Origin: CADCVT01 sp036389485
GTDB taxonomy: Bacteria > Actinomycetota > Thermoleophilia > Solirubrobacterales > Solirubrobacteraceae
DNA length: 64,000 bases
NCBI GenBank assembly: GCA_036389485.1
Contig: DASVPR010000050.1
Location: 62,001 to 126,000, forward strand
Reading direction: 5' to 3'
Part shown: in pieces, positions 36,774-46,119 of the stretch
How positions within the stretch are numbered: position 1 is the first letter of the stretch
Layout of the letters: every line of letters begins with the position of its first letter
Translations under genes and position numbers: made by a program
The notes under the pieces: model-generated
What the model was told of the DNA's origin: nothing
Seen by the model: only the letters and a program-made list of their open reading frames with translations
Databases searched by the model: none

Positions 36774-37556
36774 ATGACTCCGCTCGACCTGGGTCGGCGC
36801 CGCGACGTCGGCGCGCTGATCGAGACGGCGTTCTCGGCCTGGTTCAGGCACTTCCCGGTCTTCTTCACGCTCGCGCTGATCGTGGTCGCGCCGCTGAGGG
36901 TGCTCATCGACGGCGTGTGGGCGGGCACGCTCGACGAGTTCGACGAGACCGGTACGCCGGCGCCGTTCCTCGTCTCGACGCTGACGAGCTGGATCTTCAT
37001 GCCCGCGCTCGTGACCGCGATGCACGTCGTCGCGGTCCAGGACCTCGCGCACGGCCGGTCCCCGACGATCCGCCGCTCGCTCGGCGTGGCCGTGCGGCTG
37101 TTCCCGGCCGTCGTGCTCGTCCTCGTGCTCTACGGGCTCGGCGTGGTGGGCGGCATGGTCCTGCTGGTCATTCCGGGGATCTGGCTTGCGACGCGCTGGT
37201 ACTTCGGCCTGCAGGCCGCGGTGGTCGAGGGGGCGCGGGGCGCGGCCGCGCTGCGCCGCAGCGCGCAACTCGTGGACGGGACGTGGTGGCGCGTCTTCGG
37301 GATCACGCTGCTGGTCTCGATCCTCACGAGCCTGTTCGCGCTGCCGCTCGTGCTGGCCGGCGTGCTGCTCCACTCGGCGGGGATCGACGACGGCGTGCTC
37401 GTCGCGGTCTGCCAGGTCCTGTGGGACACCCTCGGGATCTCGTTCACCGCGCTCACCACGACGCTCCTCTACTTCGACCTGCGCGTCCGGCGAGGCGCGG
37501 CGGAGACCGCGGAGCAGCGCTTCGCGATCGCGCCCGAGCGGCCGCACGCCGTCTGA
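36774..37556 (+). CDS. Multi-pass membrane protein, unknown function
   Basis: A 260-residue protein with about five or six hydrophobic segments (FPVFFTLALIVVAPLRVLI, FLVSTLTSWIFMPALVTAMHVVAV, LFPAVVLVLVLYGLGVVGGMVLLVIPGIWLATRWYF, WWRVFGITLLVSILTSLFALPLVLAGVLL, then a helix near the C-terminus). The pattern LxxxPGIWLxxRWxFxxxxxVVEGxxGxxALRRS is shared with widespread membrane proteins related to the glycerophosphodiester-phosphodiesterase membrane domain. No catalytic domain is attached. It follows DUF1028 on the same strand and ends before a hairpin facing the mprB-like gene. Confidence 0.78.
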   Translation: MTPLDLGRRRDVGALIETAFSAWFRHFPVFFTLALIVVAPLRVLIDGVWAGTLDEFDETGTPAPFLVSTLTSWIFMPALVTAMHVVAVQDLAHGRSPTIRRSLGVAVRLFPAVVLVLVLYGLGVVGGMVLLVIPGIWLATRWYFGLQAAVVEGARGAAALRRSAQLVDGTWWRVFGITLLVSILTSLFALPLVLAGVLLHSAGIDDGVLVAVCQVLWDTLGISFTALTTTLLYFDLRVRRGAAETAEQRFAIAPERPHAV

Positions 37557-37577
37557 GCGCCGGAACGCAACTTCCGA

Positions 37578-37624
37578 CGCTGTCCTGGTTGACCGTCGGT
37601 ATTCGACGTCTGGGCAGGACAGCG
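37578..37624. terminator. Inverted repeat between convergent genes
   Basis: CGCTGTCCTG (37578-37587) and CAGGACAGCG (37615-37624) are perfect 10-bp arms with a 27-nt loop, sitting midway between convergent stops at 37556 and 37642. A smaller hairpin (CGGAA/TTCCG, 37561-37576) precedes it. No T-run; plausible bidirectional terminator. Confidence 0.5.
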
Positions 37625-37641
37625 GCGAGGATGGGCGCGCC

Positions 37642-39033
37642 CTAGTCGGCCGGGAGCGTCAGGCGGAACAGAGCGCCTCCTCCCGGGGCGTCCTCGACGG
37701 TGACGTCGCCGCCGTGGGTTCGCGCGACCTGGCGGACGATCGCCAGGCCGAGCCCGGAGCCGGGGCGGCCGCGGGAGGTCGCGCCGCGGTAGAAGCGGTC
37801 GAAGATCAGGGGCTTGTCGGCGTCGGGGACGCCCGGGCCGTGGTCGCGGACGGAGACGGCTCCGTCCCGCACGACGACGTCCACCACGCCACCCGGCGGC
37901 GAGTGCTTCGCCGCGTTGTCGAGCAGGTTGCCGATCGCGCGGCCGAGGCGCTCGGCGTCGCCGCGCACGACGACCGTGTCCAACGTCGCCGAGAAGCGCA
38001 CGCCCGGCGCGTCGCGCTGCGCCCGCGCGACGGCCTCGCCGGCGATCTCGTCGAGCCGGACGTCGTCGACCGACGTCAGCGGCTGGTCGCCGCGTGCGAG
38101 CTCGATGACGTCGTTGATGAGCAGCGTCAGCTCCTCCGACTGCGCGCGCATGTCCTCGAGCAGGCGCCGCCGCTCGTCGGCTCCCAAAGACGACGACTCC
38201 GGGTCGAGCAGCACCTCGACGTTCGTCCGCAGCGAGGTCACGGGCGTGCGCAGCTCGTGCGACGCGTCCGCGACGAGCTGGCGCTGCGCCGCCACCGACG
38301 CGGCCAGCGCGTCGCGCGAGCCCTGCAGCCGGTCGAGCATCGCGTTGAACCGCGACGCCATCCGGCCCACCTCGTCGTCTCCGGCGCCCGACAAGTCGAT
38401 GCGCCGCCCGAGGTCCTCGGTCGCGCTGATGTGCTCGGCGGTCTCGGTCAGCGAGGTCACCGGCGCGATGACCCGCTCGGCGAACAGCCGCGAGAGGGCG
38501 AGCGCGAAGAGCGTGCCACCCGCACACAGCAGCAGCAGCACTAGCCGCAGCCGCGAAAGGGTGCGGTCGACGCTCTCGAGGCTGCGACCGACGACGAGCG
38601 CGCCTCCGGGCACCCCCGCCGTCAGGACTCGCGCGTGGACGCCGTCGACCTCGCGGTCGGTGAAGGTGTTGCCGACGCCGCGGCCCCGGCGCCGGGCGAT
38701 CCTGCGGTCGAGATCGGTGACGGGGAAGGGCTCGACCTCGGGCGGCGCCATGACCGCGCCGTCCGGCCGCACGAGCTGCACCGGCGCGTCCTGCTCTCCG
38801 GGCGGTGGAGGAGGGCGGTGCGGGCCGCCGTGCGGCGGGTCGATGCGCGTCCCGCCGGGCGGCAGGCCGAGCCCGCGCTCGTCGAATGCGCGGTCCGTCG
38901 CGCGGACGAGGGACGCGTCGACCTCGTCGCGCAGGTTGTCCCTCATGACGAGGTAGCAGACGATCGACGCGAGCACGACCGTCACCCCGACCGTCCCGGC
39001 GGCGAGCAGCACGAGCCGGCGGCGAAGCGGCAT
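37642..39033 (-). CDS. Sensor histidine kinase (MprB-like)
   Basis: A 463-residue membrane kinase. TM1 is at residues 7-30, followed by an extracytoplasmic Pro-rich domain (about 31-160), TM2 (about 162-182), HAMP (about 183-235) and a HisKA H-box with phospho-acceptor H259 (ADASHELRTPVTSLRTN). The ATPase domain has N-box GRAIGNLLDNAAKHSPP, G1 VRDHGPGVP and G2 GSGLGLAIVRQVARTHGG. Its ATG directly follows the regulator's TAG (TAGATG), so the pair is co-transcribed and coupled. The stimulus is likely envelope stress by analogy to MprAB, not shown by the sequence. Confidence 0.93.
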   Translation of the reverse strand: MPLRRRLVLLAAGTVGVTVVLASIVCYLVMRDNLRDEVDASLVRATDRAFDERGLGLPPGGTRIDPPHGGPHRPPPPPGEQDAPVQLVRPDGAVMAPPEVEPFPVTDLDRRIARRRGRGVGNTFTDREVDGVHARVLTAGVPGGALVVGRSLESVDRTLSRLRLVLLLLCAGGTLFALALSRLFAERVIAPVTSLTETAEHISATEDLGRRIDLSGAGDDEVGRMASRFNAMLDRLQGSRDALAASVAAQRQLVADASHELRTPVTSLRTNVEVLLDPESSSLGADERRRLLEDMRAQSEELTLLINDVIELARGDQPLTSVDDVRLDEIAGEAVARAQRDAPGVRFSATLDTVVVRGDAERLGRAIGNLLDNAAKHSPPGGVVDVVVRDGAVSVRDHGPGVPDADKPLIFDRFYRGATSRGRPGSGLGLAIVRQVARTHGGDVTVEDAPGGGALFRLTLPAD

Positions 39034-39714
39034 CTACGCGGCGGAGCGCAGGACGTAGCCGAGCCCGCGCACGGTGTGCAGCAACCGCGGCTCCCCGCCC
39101 GCCTCGAGCTTGCGCCGCAGGTAGCCGACGTAGACCCCGAGCGTGTTCGACGTCGCGCCGAAGTCGTAGCCCCAGACACGCTCGAAGATCGTCGACCGCG
39201 TCAGCACCTGGCCCGGATGCTCCAGGAGCAGCTGCAGCAGGGAGAACTCCGTCCTCGTGAGATCGATCGTGCGATCGCCGCGAGCGACCGTGTGGGCGGG
39301 GACGTCCATGACGAGGTCGTCGAGGGACAGCACCGACGCCGTGCCCACCTCGGTCCGCCGCAGCAGCGCCCGCAGCCGCGCCTGCAGCTCGCGCAGCGCG
39401 AACGGCTTCACCAGGTAGTCGTCCGCGCCGGCGTCCAGGCCGGCGACCCGGTCGTCCACGGCGTCGCGCGCCGTGAGCATCAGCACCGCGGTACGGTCGC
39501 CGCCGGACCGCATCCGCCGGCACACCTCCAGCCCGTCGACCCCCGGCATCGCGACGTCGAGCACGACCGCGTCGACGGACGAGGACGCCAGCGACGAGAG
39601 GGCCGCGTCGCCGTCGGGGGCGAGCGCGACGTCGTACCCCGCCATGCGCAGCGCCCGGTCGAGGGACGTGCGGACCGCGGGTTCGTCGTCGACGACGAGG
39701 ATCTTCTGAGACAC
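39034..39714 (-). CDS. OmpR/PhoB-type response regulator (MprA-like)
   Basis: A 226-residue regulator. The receiver domain has acidic D10-E11, phospho-acceptor D53 ([14 protein letters not shown]) and the K in [10 protein letters not shown]. The C-terminal winged helix ([53 protein letters not shown]) is of the OmpR type. I choose GTG 39714, with TACGCT 6 nt upstream, because it opens straight into the receiver. The longer alternative from 39807 would run into the divergent FHA gene. It is the first gene of the pair with the kinase and faces the FHA gene across a 91-bp gap. Confidence 0.93.
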   Translation of the reverse strand: MSQKILVVDDEPAVRTSLDRALRMAGYDVALAPDGDAALSSLASSSVDAVVLDVAMPGVDGLEVCRRMRSGGDRTAVLMLTARDAVDDRVAGLDAGADDYLVKPFALRELQARLRALLRRTEVGTASVLSLDDLVMDVPAHTVARGDRTIDLTRTEFSLLQLLLEHPGQVLTRSTIFERVWGYDFGATSNTLGVYVGYLRRKLEAGGEPRLLHTVRGLGYVLRSAA

Positions 39715-39805
39715 GCGGGGAGCGTACGCGGGCGGGCTAAGAAAATGCGAAGGAGCAGGCATCCTTAGGAACCGCTGAGGAACGAATGGCATCTTGCGCG
39801 GTCCC

Positions 39806-40114
39806 ATGACCGGCTACCTCGAGATCGAGACCGGCGCCGAGCGCCGGGTGGTTCCCCTCCGCGACGACGTGATCCACGTCGGCCGCGGGCTCTCGGCCGA
39901 CGTGCGCCTCGACGACGCGACGGTCTCGCGCAAGCACGCGGTGATCGTGCGCCGCGACGAGGGCGCGTTCATCCTCGACGACCGCAGCATGAACGGCGTC
40001 GTGGTGAACGGGCAGCGCCTGACCGAGGCGAAGCTCGAAGACGGCGACGAGATCCTGCTCGGCCGGGTCGGCCTGCGCTTCCGCGCCGCCGTGCCCGAAG
40101 TGGCCGCGGCCTAA
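39806..40114 (+). CDS. Stand-alone FHA-domain protein
   Basis: A 102-residue single forkhead-associated domain that would bind phosphothreonine peptides. Conserved residues are visible: G-R ([24 protein letters not shown]), S-x-x-H as SRKHA, and N-G ([15 protein letters not shown]). Such small FHA proteins are often read-outs of Ser/Thr kinases; none is in this window. It is divergent from the MprA-like gene and overlaps the convergent kgd stop by CTAA. In actinobacteria a different FHA protein (GarA/OdhI) inhibits Kgd. The adjacency to kgd here is suggestive, but this protein lacks the N-terminal phospho-Thr tail of GarA. Confidence 0.88.
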   Translation: MTGYLEIETGAERRVVPLRDDVIHVGRGLSADVRLDDATVSRKHAVIVRRDEGAFILDDRSMNGVVVNGQRLTEAKLEDGDEILLGRVGLRFRAAVPEVAAA

Positions 40115-43100
40115 CGCTGGCCCGGAGGCTTGACGGGGAACGGCGAGACCTCGGTCCCGAGGTCCAGCGCCGTCTCCACGATGCGTGACTGCTCGCCCAC
40201 GTGGGCGGCCGGGTAGCCCTCGCCCGGCGACGCGCGCTCGGGCCGGCCCACGTAGCCGAACCGGATGTGCTCGGGCAGGATCTGCATCAGGCGCGGTGAC
40301 ATATGGGCGCGCGCGCCCATGTTGCGCGGCTCCTCCTGCACCCACAGGACCTCTTCGAGATTGGGATACGACTCGACGAGCTCGAGGATCTCCGCCTGCG
40401 GGAACGGATACAGCAGCTCGACGCGCCCGACCGCGACGCCCTCCTGCTCGGCCCGCTTCGGGTGGCCGACGAGGTCGTAGAAGATCTTGCCGGTGCACAG
40501 CACGAGCCGCGTCACCTTCTCGGACGGCACCCGCGGCTCGCCGAGGACGGGGAAGAACTTCGTCTCCGACAGGTGCTCGATCCGGTTCGTCGCCTGCGGC
40601 AGGCGCAGCAGCGACTTCGGCGTCATGACGATCAGCGGGCGCTGCTTGGCGATCTTCGCCTGGCGGCGCAGCAGGTGGAAGTACTGCGCGGGCGTCGTGA
40701 GGTTCGCGACGCGGATGTTGCCTTCGGCGGCGAGCTGCAGCCAGCGCTCGAGCCGCGCCGACGAGTGCTCCGGCCCCGATCCCTCGTACCCGTGCGGGAG
40801 CAGGAGCGTCAGCCGCGAGGTCTGGCCCCACTTCGCCAGCCCGCTCGCGATGAACTGGTCGATGATGACCTGCGCGCTGTTGACGAAGTCTCCGAACTGC
40901 GCCTCCCACACCACGAGCGTCTCCGGCGCCTCCTGCGAGTAGCCGTACTCGAAGCCGAGGCAGGCCATCTCGGAAAGCGGCGAGTTGTGCAGCTCGAACG
41001 GCGCGAGCGCACCCGGCAGGTTCTGGATCGGGCAGACGCTCTGGCCCGTCTTCGCGTCGTGCAGGACGAGGTGGCGCTGGGAGAACGTCCCGCGCTCGGT
41101 GTCCTGCCCGGTGAGCCGGATCGGCGTCCCCTCGGTGAGCAGCGACGCGAACGCGAGCGACTCCGCGTGCGCCCAGTCGATCCCGCCGTCCGGGCCCACC
41201 GCGCCGCGCCGGCGCTCGAGCTGCTTGACGAGCTTCGGGTGGACGGTGAAGCCGTCGGGCACCCGCAGCAGGGCGTCGTTGAGCTCGGTCAGCCGGTCGG
41301 CGTCGACCGCGGTCGTGACCTGCGGCGACGGCGAGCGGTCGAGCTGGTACTCGCCGGTCGGCTGCTCGACGGTCCCGTCCTCGTCGGCGGTGGCGATCTC
41401 CTGCTTGAGCTGCTGGTGCAGCTGCGTCAGCTCGTCCCAGATCGCGTTCTTGTGCTCCTCGACCTCCTCCTTCGTCACGACGCCCTGCTCCACGAGTCGC
41501 TCCGCCCACCGGTCCGCCGCGCGCGGGTGCTTCTTGATCTGCGCGTACATCTCGGGCTGCGTGTAGGCGGGCTCGTCCGCCTCGTTGTGGCCGAAGCGCC
41601 GGTAGCCGATGAGGTCGATCACGACGTCGTGGCCGAACTGCTGGCGGAACGCGAACGCCAGCCGCACGGCCGAGATGCACGCGGCCGGGTCGTCGGCGTT
41701 GACGTGGATGATCGGCGTGTCGAAGCCCTTCGCGAGGTCCGACGCCCACCGGGTCGACCGGGAGTCGTCGGGCTCGGCCGTGAAGCCGACCTGGTTGTTC
41801 TGGATCAGGTGGATCGTGCCGCCGACCTGATAGCCGTCGAGCGCCTGCAGGTTCAGCGTCTCGGACACGACGCCCTGGCCCGGGAACGCCGCGTCGCCGT
41901 GGAGGAGGATCGGGACGGCGCTCGCCGGGTCCTGGTGGGCGTGCGGGCCCTGGCGGGTCGTCTGCGCCGCGCGCGTCGCGCCGACGACGACCGGGTCGAC
42001 GAACTCCAGGTGCGACGGGTTCGACTCGAGGTTGACGAGGATCGACTCGCCGCTGCGCAGCGTGTAGGAGCCCTGCGCGCCGTGGTGGTACTTGACGTCG
42101 CCGGTGCCGCCCTGCGGGATCGTCGTGACCGCCTCCAGCGTGGACGCCCCCTCGAACTCCGCGAAGATCGTCTCGTACGGCCGCCCGAGGTTGTGGGCGA
42201 GCACGTTCAGCCGGCCGCGGTGCGCCATCCCCATGACGACCTCCCGCGCGCCGTGCGCGGCCGAGAGCTGGATCAGCTCGTCGAGCATCGGGACCGTCAT
42301 GTCGAGCCCCTCGACCGAGAACTGCTTCTGCCCGAGGTAGGCCTTGTGCAGGAAGCGCTCGAAGGCATCGACCTTGATCAGCCGGCCGAGCAGCCACTGC
42401 TGCTCGTCGGTGGTCAGCGGCTTGCGGTACTCGCCGCTCTCGATCTTCTCGCGCAGCCAGACGCGCTGGCGGTGCGAGGAGATGTGCTCGATCTCGTACG
42501 CGATCGTCCCGCAGTACGTCTCGCGCAGGTGGGGGAGCGCGTCGGCCAGCGTCGCGCCCGGGACGTAGACGCGCAGGATCTTCGACGGGATCCGCGCCAT
42601 CAGCTCGGGCGTGAGCATCACGTGGTCGGGGTCGAGCGCGGGGTCGCCCTCGGGCTCGGAGCCGAGCGGGTCGAGCTTCGCGGCGAGGTGGCCGTGGGTG
42701 CGGTGCGCCTTGACCAGCGACGTCGCGGCCTGGACCGCCTGGAGGAGCTCCTCGTCGGGCGCCGCGACGGCGACGGCGCCGTCGGCGGGGGCGGCCGCGG
42801 GAGCGGCGTCGCGGACGGTGGCCGCGGCCGCGGCGGTCGCCGGCGGCGACGGCGGCGGGCCGAGCTCGACGCCCAGCGACGAGAAGACGCCCTCGTAGAA
42901 CCCGTGCTCGCCCTGGAGGTACGCCTCGACCCGCTGCAGGAACTGCCCCGACTCCGCGCCCTGGATGATGCGGTGGTCGTAGGTCGAGGTCATCGTCATG
43001 ACCTTCTCGGCGCCGATGAGCCCGCCGATGTTCCCGAGCCCGACCGGGTACGCGATCGAGCCCGTCGCGACGATCGTCCCCTGCCCGGTCATGAGCCGCG

Positions 43101-44364
43101 GGACGGACGCGACGGTGCCGATCCCCCCGGGGTTGGTCAGCGAGATGTTCGCCTTTGCCAAATCGTCGGCTGTAAGGCGGTTCTCGCGGGCCTTCGCGAT
43201 CAGCGCGTCGAAGGCCGCCTTGAAGTCGGTGAAGCTCAGGCGCCCGGCGTCGCGGATGACGGGGACCATGAGTGTGCGGCTGCCGTCCTTCTTCTCGACG
43301 TCGACCGCGATCCCGAGGTTCACCGCGCCGTCGTCGATGCGGGTCGGCTTGCCGTCGCGCTCCTCGAAGTGGTGGGCCATGACCGGCATGTCCTGCTGGA
43401 CGGCCAGCGCGATCGCGTACGCGATGAGGTGGGTGAACGAGACCTTCTGCCCGGCCGCCTTCAGCTCCTTGCGCCGGCCGTCCATCGCCGTGACCGTGAT
43501 CGTGCGGAACGACGTCGCCGTCGGGATCTGACGGCTCTCGTCCATGTAGCGCGCGAGCATCGCCGCGCCGCCCTTGATCGTCTCCGCGCGACCGTCGGTG
43601 GCCGGTGGAGCACCACCGTTCGCGGCGGCGAGCACGTCCTCCTTGGTGATGCGCCCGCCCGGCCCGGACCCCTGCACGCGTTCGAGGTCGACGCCCTCAG
43701 CCTCCGCGACGCGGCGCGCGACGGGGGAGATCTTGGCGTCGTCGGGAACGGTCGCGGTCGAGGCGCCGTTGCCGGCGGAGGGGGAGGGAGCTTCGTCGCG
43801 GGCGGGTGCGGCCTTGCCGGCTCCGGCGGCACCCACCTGCATCCTCGCAATGGTCTGCCCGACGGTGACCGTGGCGCCCTCCTCGGCGAGGATCTCGGTG
43901 ATCGTCCCCGCGGCGGGCGCGGGCAGCTCCATGTCGACCTTGTCGGTGGAGATCTCGACGACGGTCTCGCCGTCCTCCACGCTGTCGCCGACCTGCTTCG
44001 CCCACTCGAGGATGGTGCCCTCGGTGACCGACTCTCCGCCCGCGGGCGTGACGATGTCGATGACTTCGCCGGCCGGTTCGGAAGGCTCTTCCTTGGGCGG
44101 TGCGCTCGCGCCGTTGCCGCTCGCGATCTCGGCGAGCACGGCCCCGACCTGCACGGTGTCGCCCTCGGCGGCGTGGATCTTCACGACGGTGCCGCTGGCC
44201 GGCGCGGGCACCTCGGCGTCGACCTTGTCGGTCGAGACCTCGACGAGCGTCTCGTCCGCCTCGACCGTGTCGCCCTCCTGCTTGTGCCACTCGAGGACCG
44301 TGCCTTCGGTCACCGACTCGCCCATGGCGGGGAGCGTCACTTGGATGGTGGTGTTGACCGCCAT
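40111..44364 (-). CDS. kgd: 2-oxoglutarate dehydrogenase E2-E1 fusion with two lipoyl domains
   Basis: A 1417-residue TCA-cycle enzyme. In order: lipoyl domain 1 (lipoyl-Lys K47 in VSTDKVDA), lipoyl domain 2 (K142 in ISTDKVDM), a peripheral-subunit-binding segment (KISPVARRVAEAEGVDLERVQGSGPGGRITKEDVL, about 205-240), an E2 acyltransferase core ending in TYDHRIIQGAESG, and the full thiamine-diphosphate E1 domain (about 540-1417, with LPMAHRGRLNVLA-type sequence). The E2 His motif is DHRIIQG rather than DHRxxDG, as in other actinobacterial Kgd/OdhA. Those homologues usually lack lipoyl domains and borrow E2p, so this protein may be self-sufficient apart from E3. It ends at a CTAA shared with the FHA gene. 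Confidence 0.95.
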   Translation of the reverse strand: MAVNTTIQVTLPAMGESVTEGTVLEWHKQEGDTVEADETLVEVSTDKVDAEVPAPASGTVVKIHAAEGDTVQVGAVLAEIASGNGASAPPKEEPSEPAGEVIDIVTPAGGESVTEGTILEWAKQVGDSVEDGETVVEISTDKVDMELPAPAAGTITEILAEEGATVTVGQTIARMQVGAAGAGKAAPARDEAPSPSAGNGASTATVPDDAKISPVARRVAEAEGVDLERVQGSGPGGRITKEDVLAAANGGAPPATDGRAETIKGGAAMLARYMDESRQIPTATSFRTITVTAMDGRRKELKAAGQKVSFTHLIAYAIALAVQQDMPVMAHHFEERDGKPTRIDDGAVNLGIAVDVEKKDGSRTLMVPVIRDAGRLSFTDFKAAFDALIAKARENRLTADDLAKANISLTNPGGIGTVASVPRLMTGQGTIVATGSIAYPVGLGNIGGLIGAEKVMTMTSTYDHRIIQGAESGQFLQRVEAYLQGEHGFYEGVFSSLGVELGPPPSPPATAAAAATVRDAAPAAAPADGAVAVAAPDEELLQAVQAATSLVKAHRTHGHLAAKLDPLGSEPEGDPALDPDHVMLTPELMARIPSKILRVYVPGATLADALPHLRETYCGTIAYEIEHISSHRQRVWLREKIESGEYRKPLTTDEQQWLLGRLIKVDAFERFLHKAYLGQKQFSVEGLDMTVPMLDELIQLSAAHGAREVVMGMAHRGRLNVLAHNLGRPYETIFAEFEGASTLEAVTTIPQGGTGDVKYHHGAQGSYTLRSGESILVNLESNPSHLEFVDPVVVGATRAAQTTRQGPHAHQDPASAVPILLHGDAAFPGQGVVSETLNLQALDGYQVGGTIHLIQNNQVGFTAEPDDSRSTRWASDLAKGFDTPIIHVNADDPAACISAVRLAFAFRQQFGHDVVIDLIGYRRFGHNEADEPAYTQPEMYAQIKKHPRAADRWAERLVEQGVVTKEEVEEHKNAIWDELTQLHQQLKQEIATADEDGTVEQPTGEYQLDRSPSPQVTTAVDADRLTELNDALLRVPDGFTVHPKLVKQLERRRGAVGPDGGIDWAHAESLAFASLLTEGTPIRLTGQDTERGTFSQRHLVLHDAKTGQSVCPIQNLPGALAPFELHNSPLSEMACLGFEYGYSQEAPETLVVWEAQFGDFVNSAQVIIDQFIASGLAKWGQTSRLTLLLPHGYEGSGPEHSSARLERWLQLAAEGNIRVANLTTPAQYFHLLRRQAKIAKQRPLIVMTPKSLLRLPQATNRIEHLSETKFFPVLGEPRVPSEKVTRLVLCTGKIFYDLVGHPKRAEQEGVAVGRVELLYPFPQAEILELVESYPNLEEVLWVQEEPRNMGARAHMSPRLMQILPEHIRFGYVGRPERASPGEGYPAAHVGEQSRIVETALDLGTEVSPFPVKPPGQR

Positions 44365-44377
44365 GCCGTGTAGCGCT

Positions 44378-46108
44378 TCAGCCTATCGCCCGCCGCGTCC
44401 GCACGTTCCGGGCGACGGCGAGGCTGCGCTTCAGTACCTCGTTGCCCGTGAACCGGAGCGTGAATCGCAGCGCGCCGCTGCGGGTGAAGCGCCGCCGCGA
44501 CCCGAAGGTCACGACGCTCGCGAACCGGCAGTCCTGCCGCACCCGCGCGCGGCGGTTGCTGATCGTCCGCCCGCCGGCCTTGACCTGGACCGACACGACG
44601 CCGTCGCCGCACCCGAGGCTCGCCGGCACCGCCGCCGGGAAGCGCAGCCGGCCGCGGGTCACGAACCGGAACGGCGCGCGGGTGTCCCGGCCCGGCGTGA
44701 CCGACCCGATGATCGTGGCCGGGAAGCGATCGACGCGGAACGTCCGCGTCGTCGTCGCCGTCTGCTGCGCGGTGTCGACGGCCGTCGCGACGAGCGTGTT
44801 GCGCCCGACGTCCTCGCCGCGCGGCGCGTACGGGCACGTGTACGGCGCCGCCGTGTCCGCGCAGACGATGCGGTCGTCGTCGAGGAAGAGGACCTGCGCG
44901 ACGCCGCGGTCGTCGGTCGCGTTCGCGGTCATCGTCGTCGGCGCGGTCGTGCGCAGCAGCGCACCCGCCGCCGGCCCGGTCAGCTCGATCGCCGGCGGGC
45001 GGTCCTCGTTCGCGTTGCCGACGTCGAGCAGGTTGACGGTCTCGCACTCCTGGACGGTGTCGAGCGAGTCGACCTCGGCGGTGTCGCCGCCCGCGCCGCA
45101 GTTGACGAAGTCGGCGTAGCCGTCGCGCGCGCGGATCGTGTCGTCGCCGTCGCCGCCGGTGAGCGAGTCGTTGTTGGCCCCGCCCTCGATCGTGTCGTTG
45201 CCGCGGTCGCCGGAGAGCGAGTTCGGGGCGGCGTTGCCGATCAGCGTGTCGTTGCCGCTCGGCGGGACGGGCCCGCCGAGGACGGTCGGCTCCGCGTTGA
45301 CGGCCTCGACGTCTGAGTGGACGTTGTCGGCCTCGCCCGTCCCGCCCGACAGGCTGTCGTTGGGCTGGTCGTCGAGCGTGACGGTCATGTCGGGCCGCGG
45401 CCCCATGCTCAGCGAGCCGTTGGCCTCGTCGTAGCCGTCGCCACCGGTGATGTCGTCGTTGTCGTCGTCGCCGAAGAGGCGGTCGTCGCCGGCCTCGCCG
45501 CTCAGGCGGTCGTTGCCGGAGTCGCCGAGGACGACGTCGTCGCCGGTGCCGCCGTTGACGACGTCGTCGCTCGCGCCGCCCAGCGCGATGTCGCCGCCAC
45601 TCCCGCCGTTCAGCTCGTCGCCCTCGGCCTCGCCGTCGAGGAAGTCCGCCCCGTCGCCTCCTTCGAGCTTGTCGGCGCCGCCCGCGGTGACCAGGTCGTC
45701 GTCGCCCGCGCCGCCGTTCATGACGTCGGCCGCGTCGCCGGTGTCGAGGTCGTCGTCGCCCGCGCCGCCGTTCATCGTCACCGGGATGTCGGTGACCGCG
45801 CTCGCGTCGAGGTCGTCGTTCTCGCCCGCGCCAGTGACGACGAGCGTGTTCACGCCCGTGCACGTGTAGTCCTCGCCGGCGGTGTTCTCCGTGCAGCCGC
45901 TCGCGGAGATCGGGTCGGCGTCGTCGGTCGTGTTGCGGACGACCTGGACCTCGTTGGCCGCGGTCCGCGTGAACGTGACGTCGTTGACGACGTCGGTTCC
46001 CGTGTACGTCAGCGTGCCGTCGGCGTTCGTGAGCGTGGCGGCGGAGGCGGGGGCCGCGAGGGCAAGCGACGCGCCGAAGGCGGCCCAGAGCAGGTGAATG
46101 CGGGTCAC
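44378..46108 (-). CDS. Large secreted RTX-repeat protein
   Basis: A 576-residue exported protein with a signal peptide (MTRIHLLWAAFGASLALAAPASA). Residues ~100-345 carry calcium-binding RTX nonapeptides (NGGAGDDDLDTGD, NGGTGDDVVLGDSGNDRLSGEAGDDRLFGDDDNDD, SGDRGNDTIEGG). An Ig-like or cadherin-like segment follows (about 365-460, PPAIELTGPAAGALLRTTAPTTMTANATDDRGVAQVLF), then a basic beta-rich tail. Only structural or adhesive roles are suggested. The GTG start at 46108 has TAGGTT ending 8 nt upstream. It lies 13 bp upstream of kgd on the same strand, but probably is not functionally linked. Confidence 0.84.
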   Translation of the reverse strand: MTRIHLLWAAFGASLALAAPASAATLTNADGTLTYTGTDVVNDVTFTRTAANEVQVVRNTTDDADPISASGCTENTAGEDYTCTGVNTLVVTGAGENDDLDASAVTDIPVTMNGGAGDDDLDTGDAADVMNGGAGDDDLVTAGGADKLEGGDGADFLDGEAEGDELNGGSGGDIALGGASDDVVNGGTGDDVVLGDSGNDRLSGEAGDDRLFGDDDNDDITGGDGYDEANGSLSMGPRPDMTVTLDDQPNDSLSGGTGEADNVHSDVEAVNAEPTVLGGPVPPSGNDTLIGNAAPNSLSGDRGNDTIEGGANNDSLTGGDGDDTIRARDGYADFVNCGAGGDTAEVDSLDTVQECETVNLLDVGNANEDRPPAIELTGPAAGALLRTTAPTTMTANATDDRGVAQVLFLDDDRIVCADTAAPYTCPYAPRGEDVGRNTLVATAVDTAQQTATTTRTFRVDRFPATIIGSVTPGRDTRAPFRFVTRGRLRFPAAVPASLGCGDGVVSVQVKAGGRTISNRRARVRQDCRFASVVTFGSRRRFTRSGALRFTLRFTGNEVLKRSLAVARNVRTRRAIG

Positions 46109-46119
46109 GTCGCGGCAAC

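Noticed and set aside
39714..39807. Longer N-terminus for the MprA-like regulator starting at 39807
   Set aside because: It would overlap the divergent FHA start and adds residues before the universally N-terminal receiver strand.
45100..45800. Tandem short repeats suggesting CRISPR or a satellite
   Set aside because: The periodicity comes from the RTX nonapeptide codons; repeats are not identical and there are no spacers. No CRISPR array is seen anywhere in the window.
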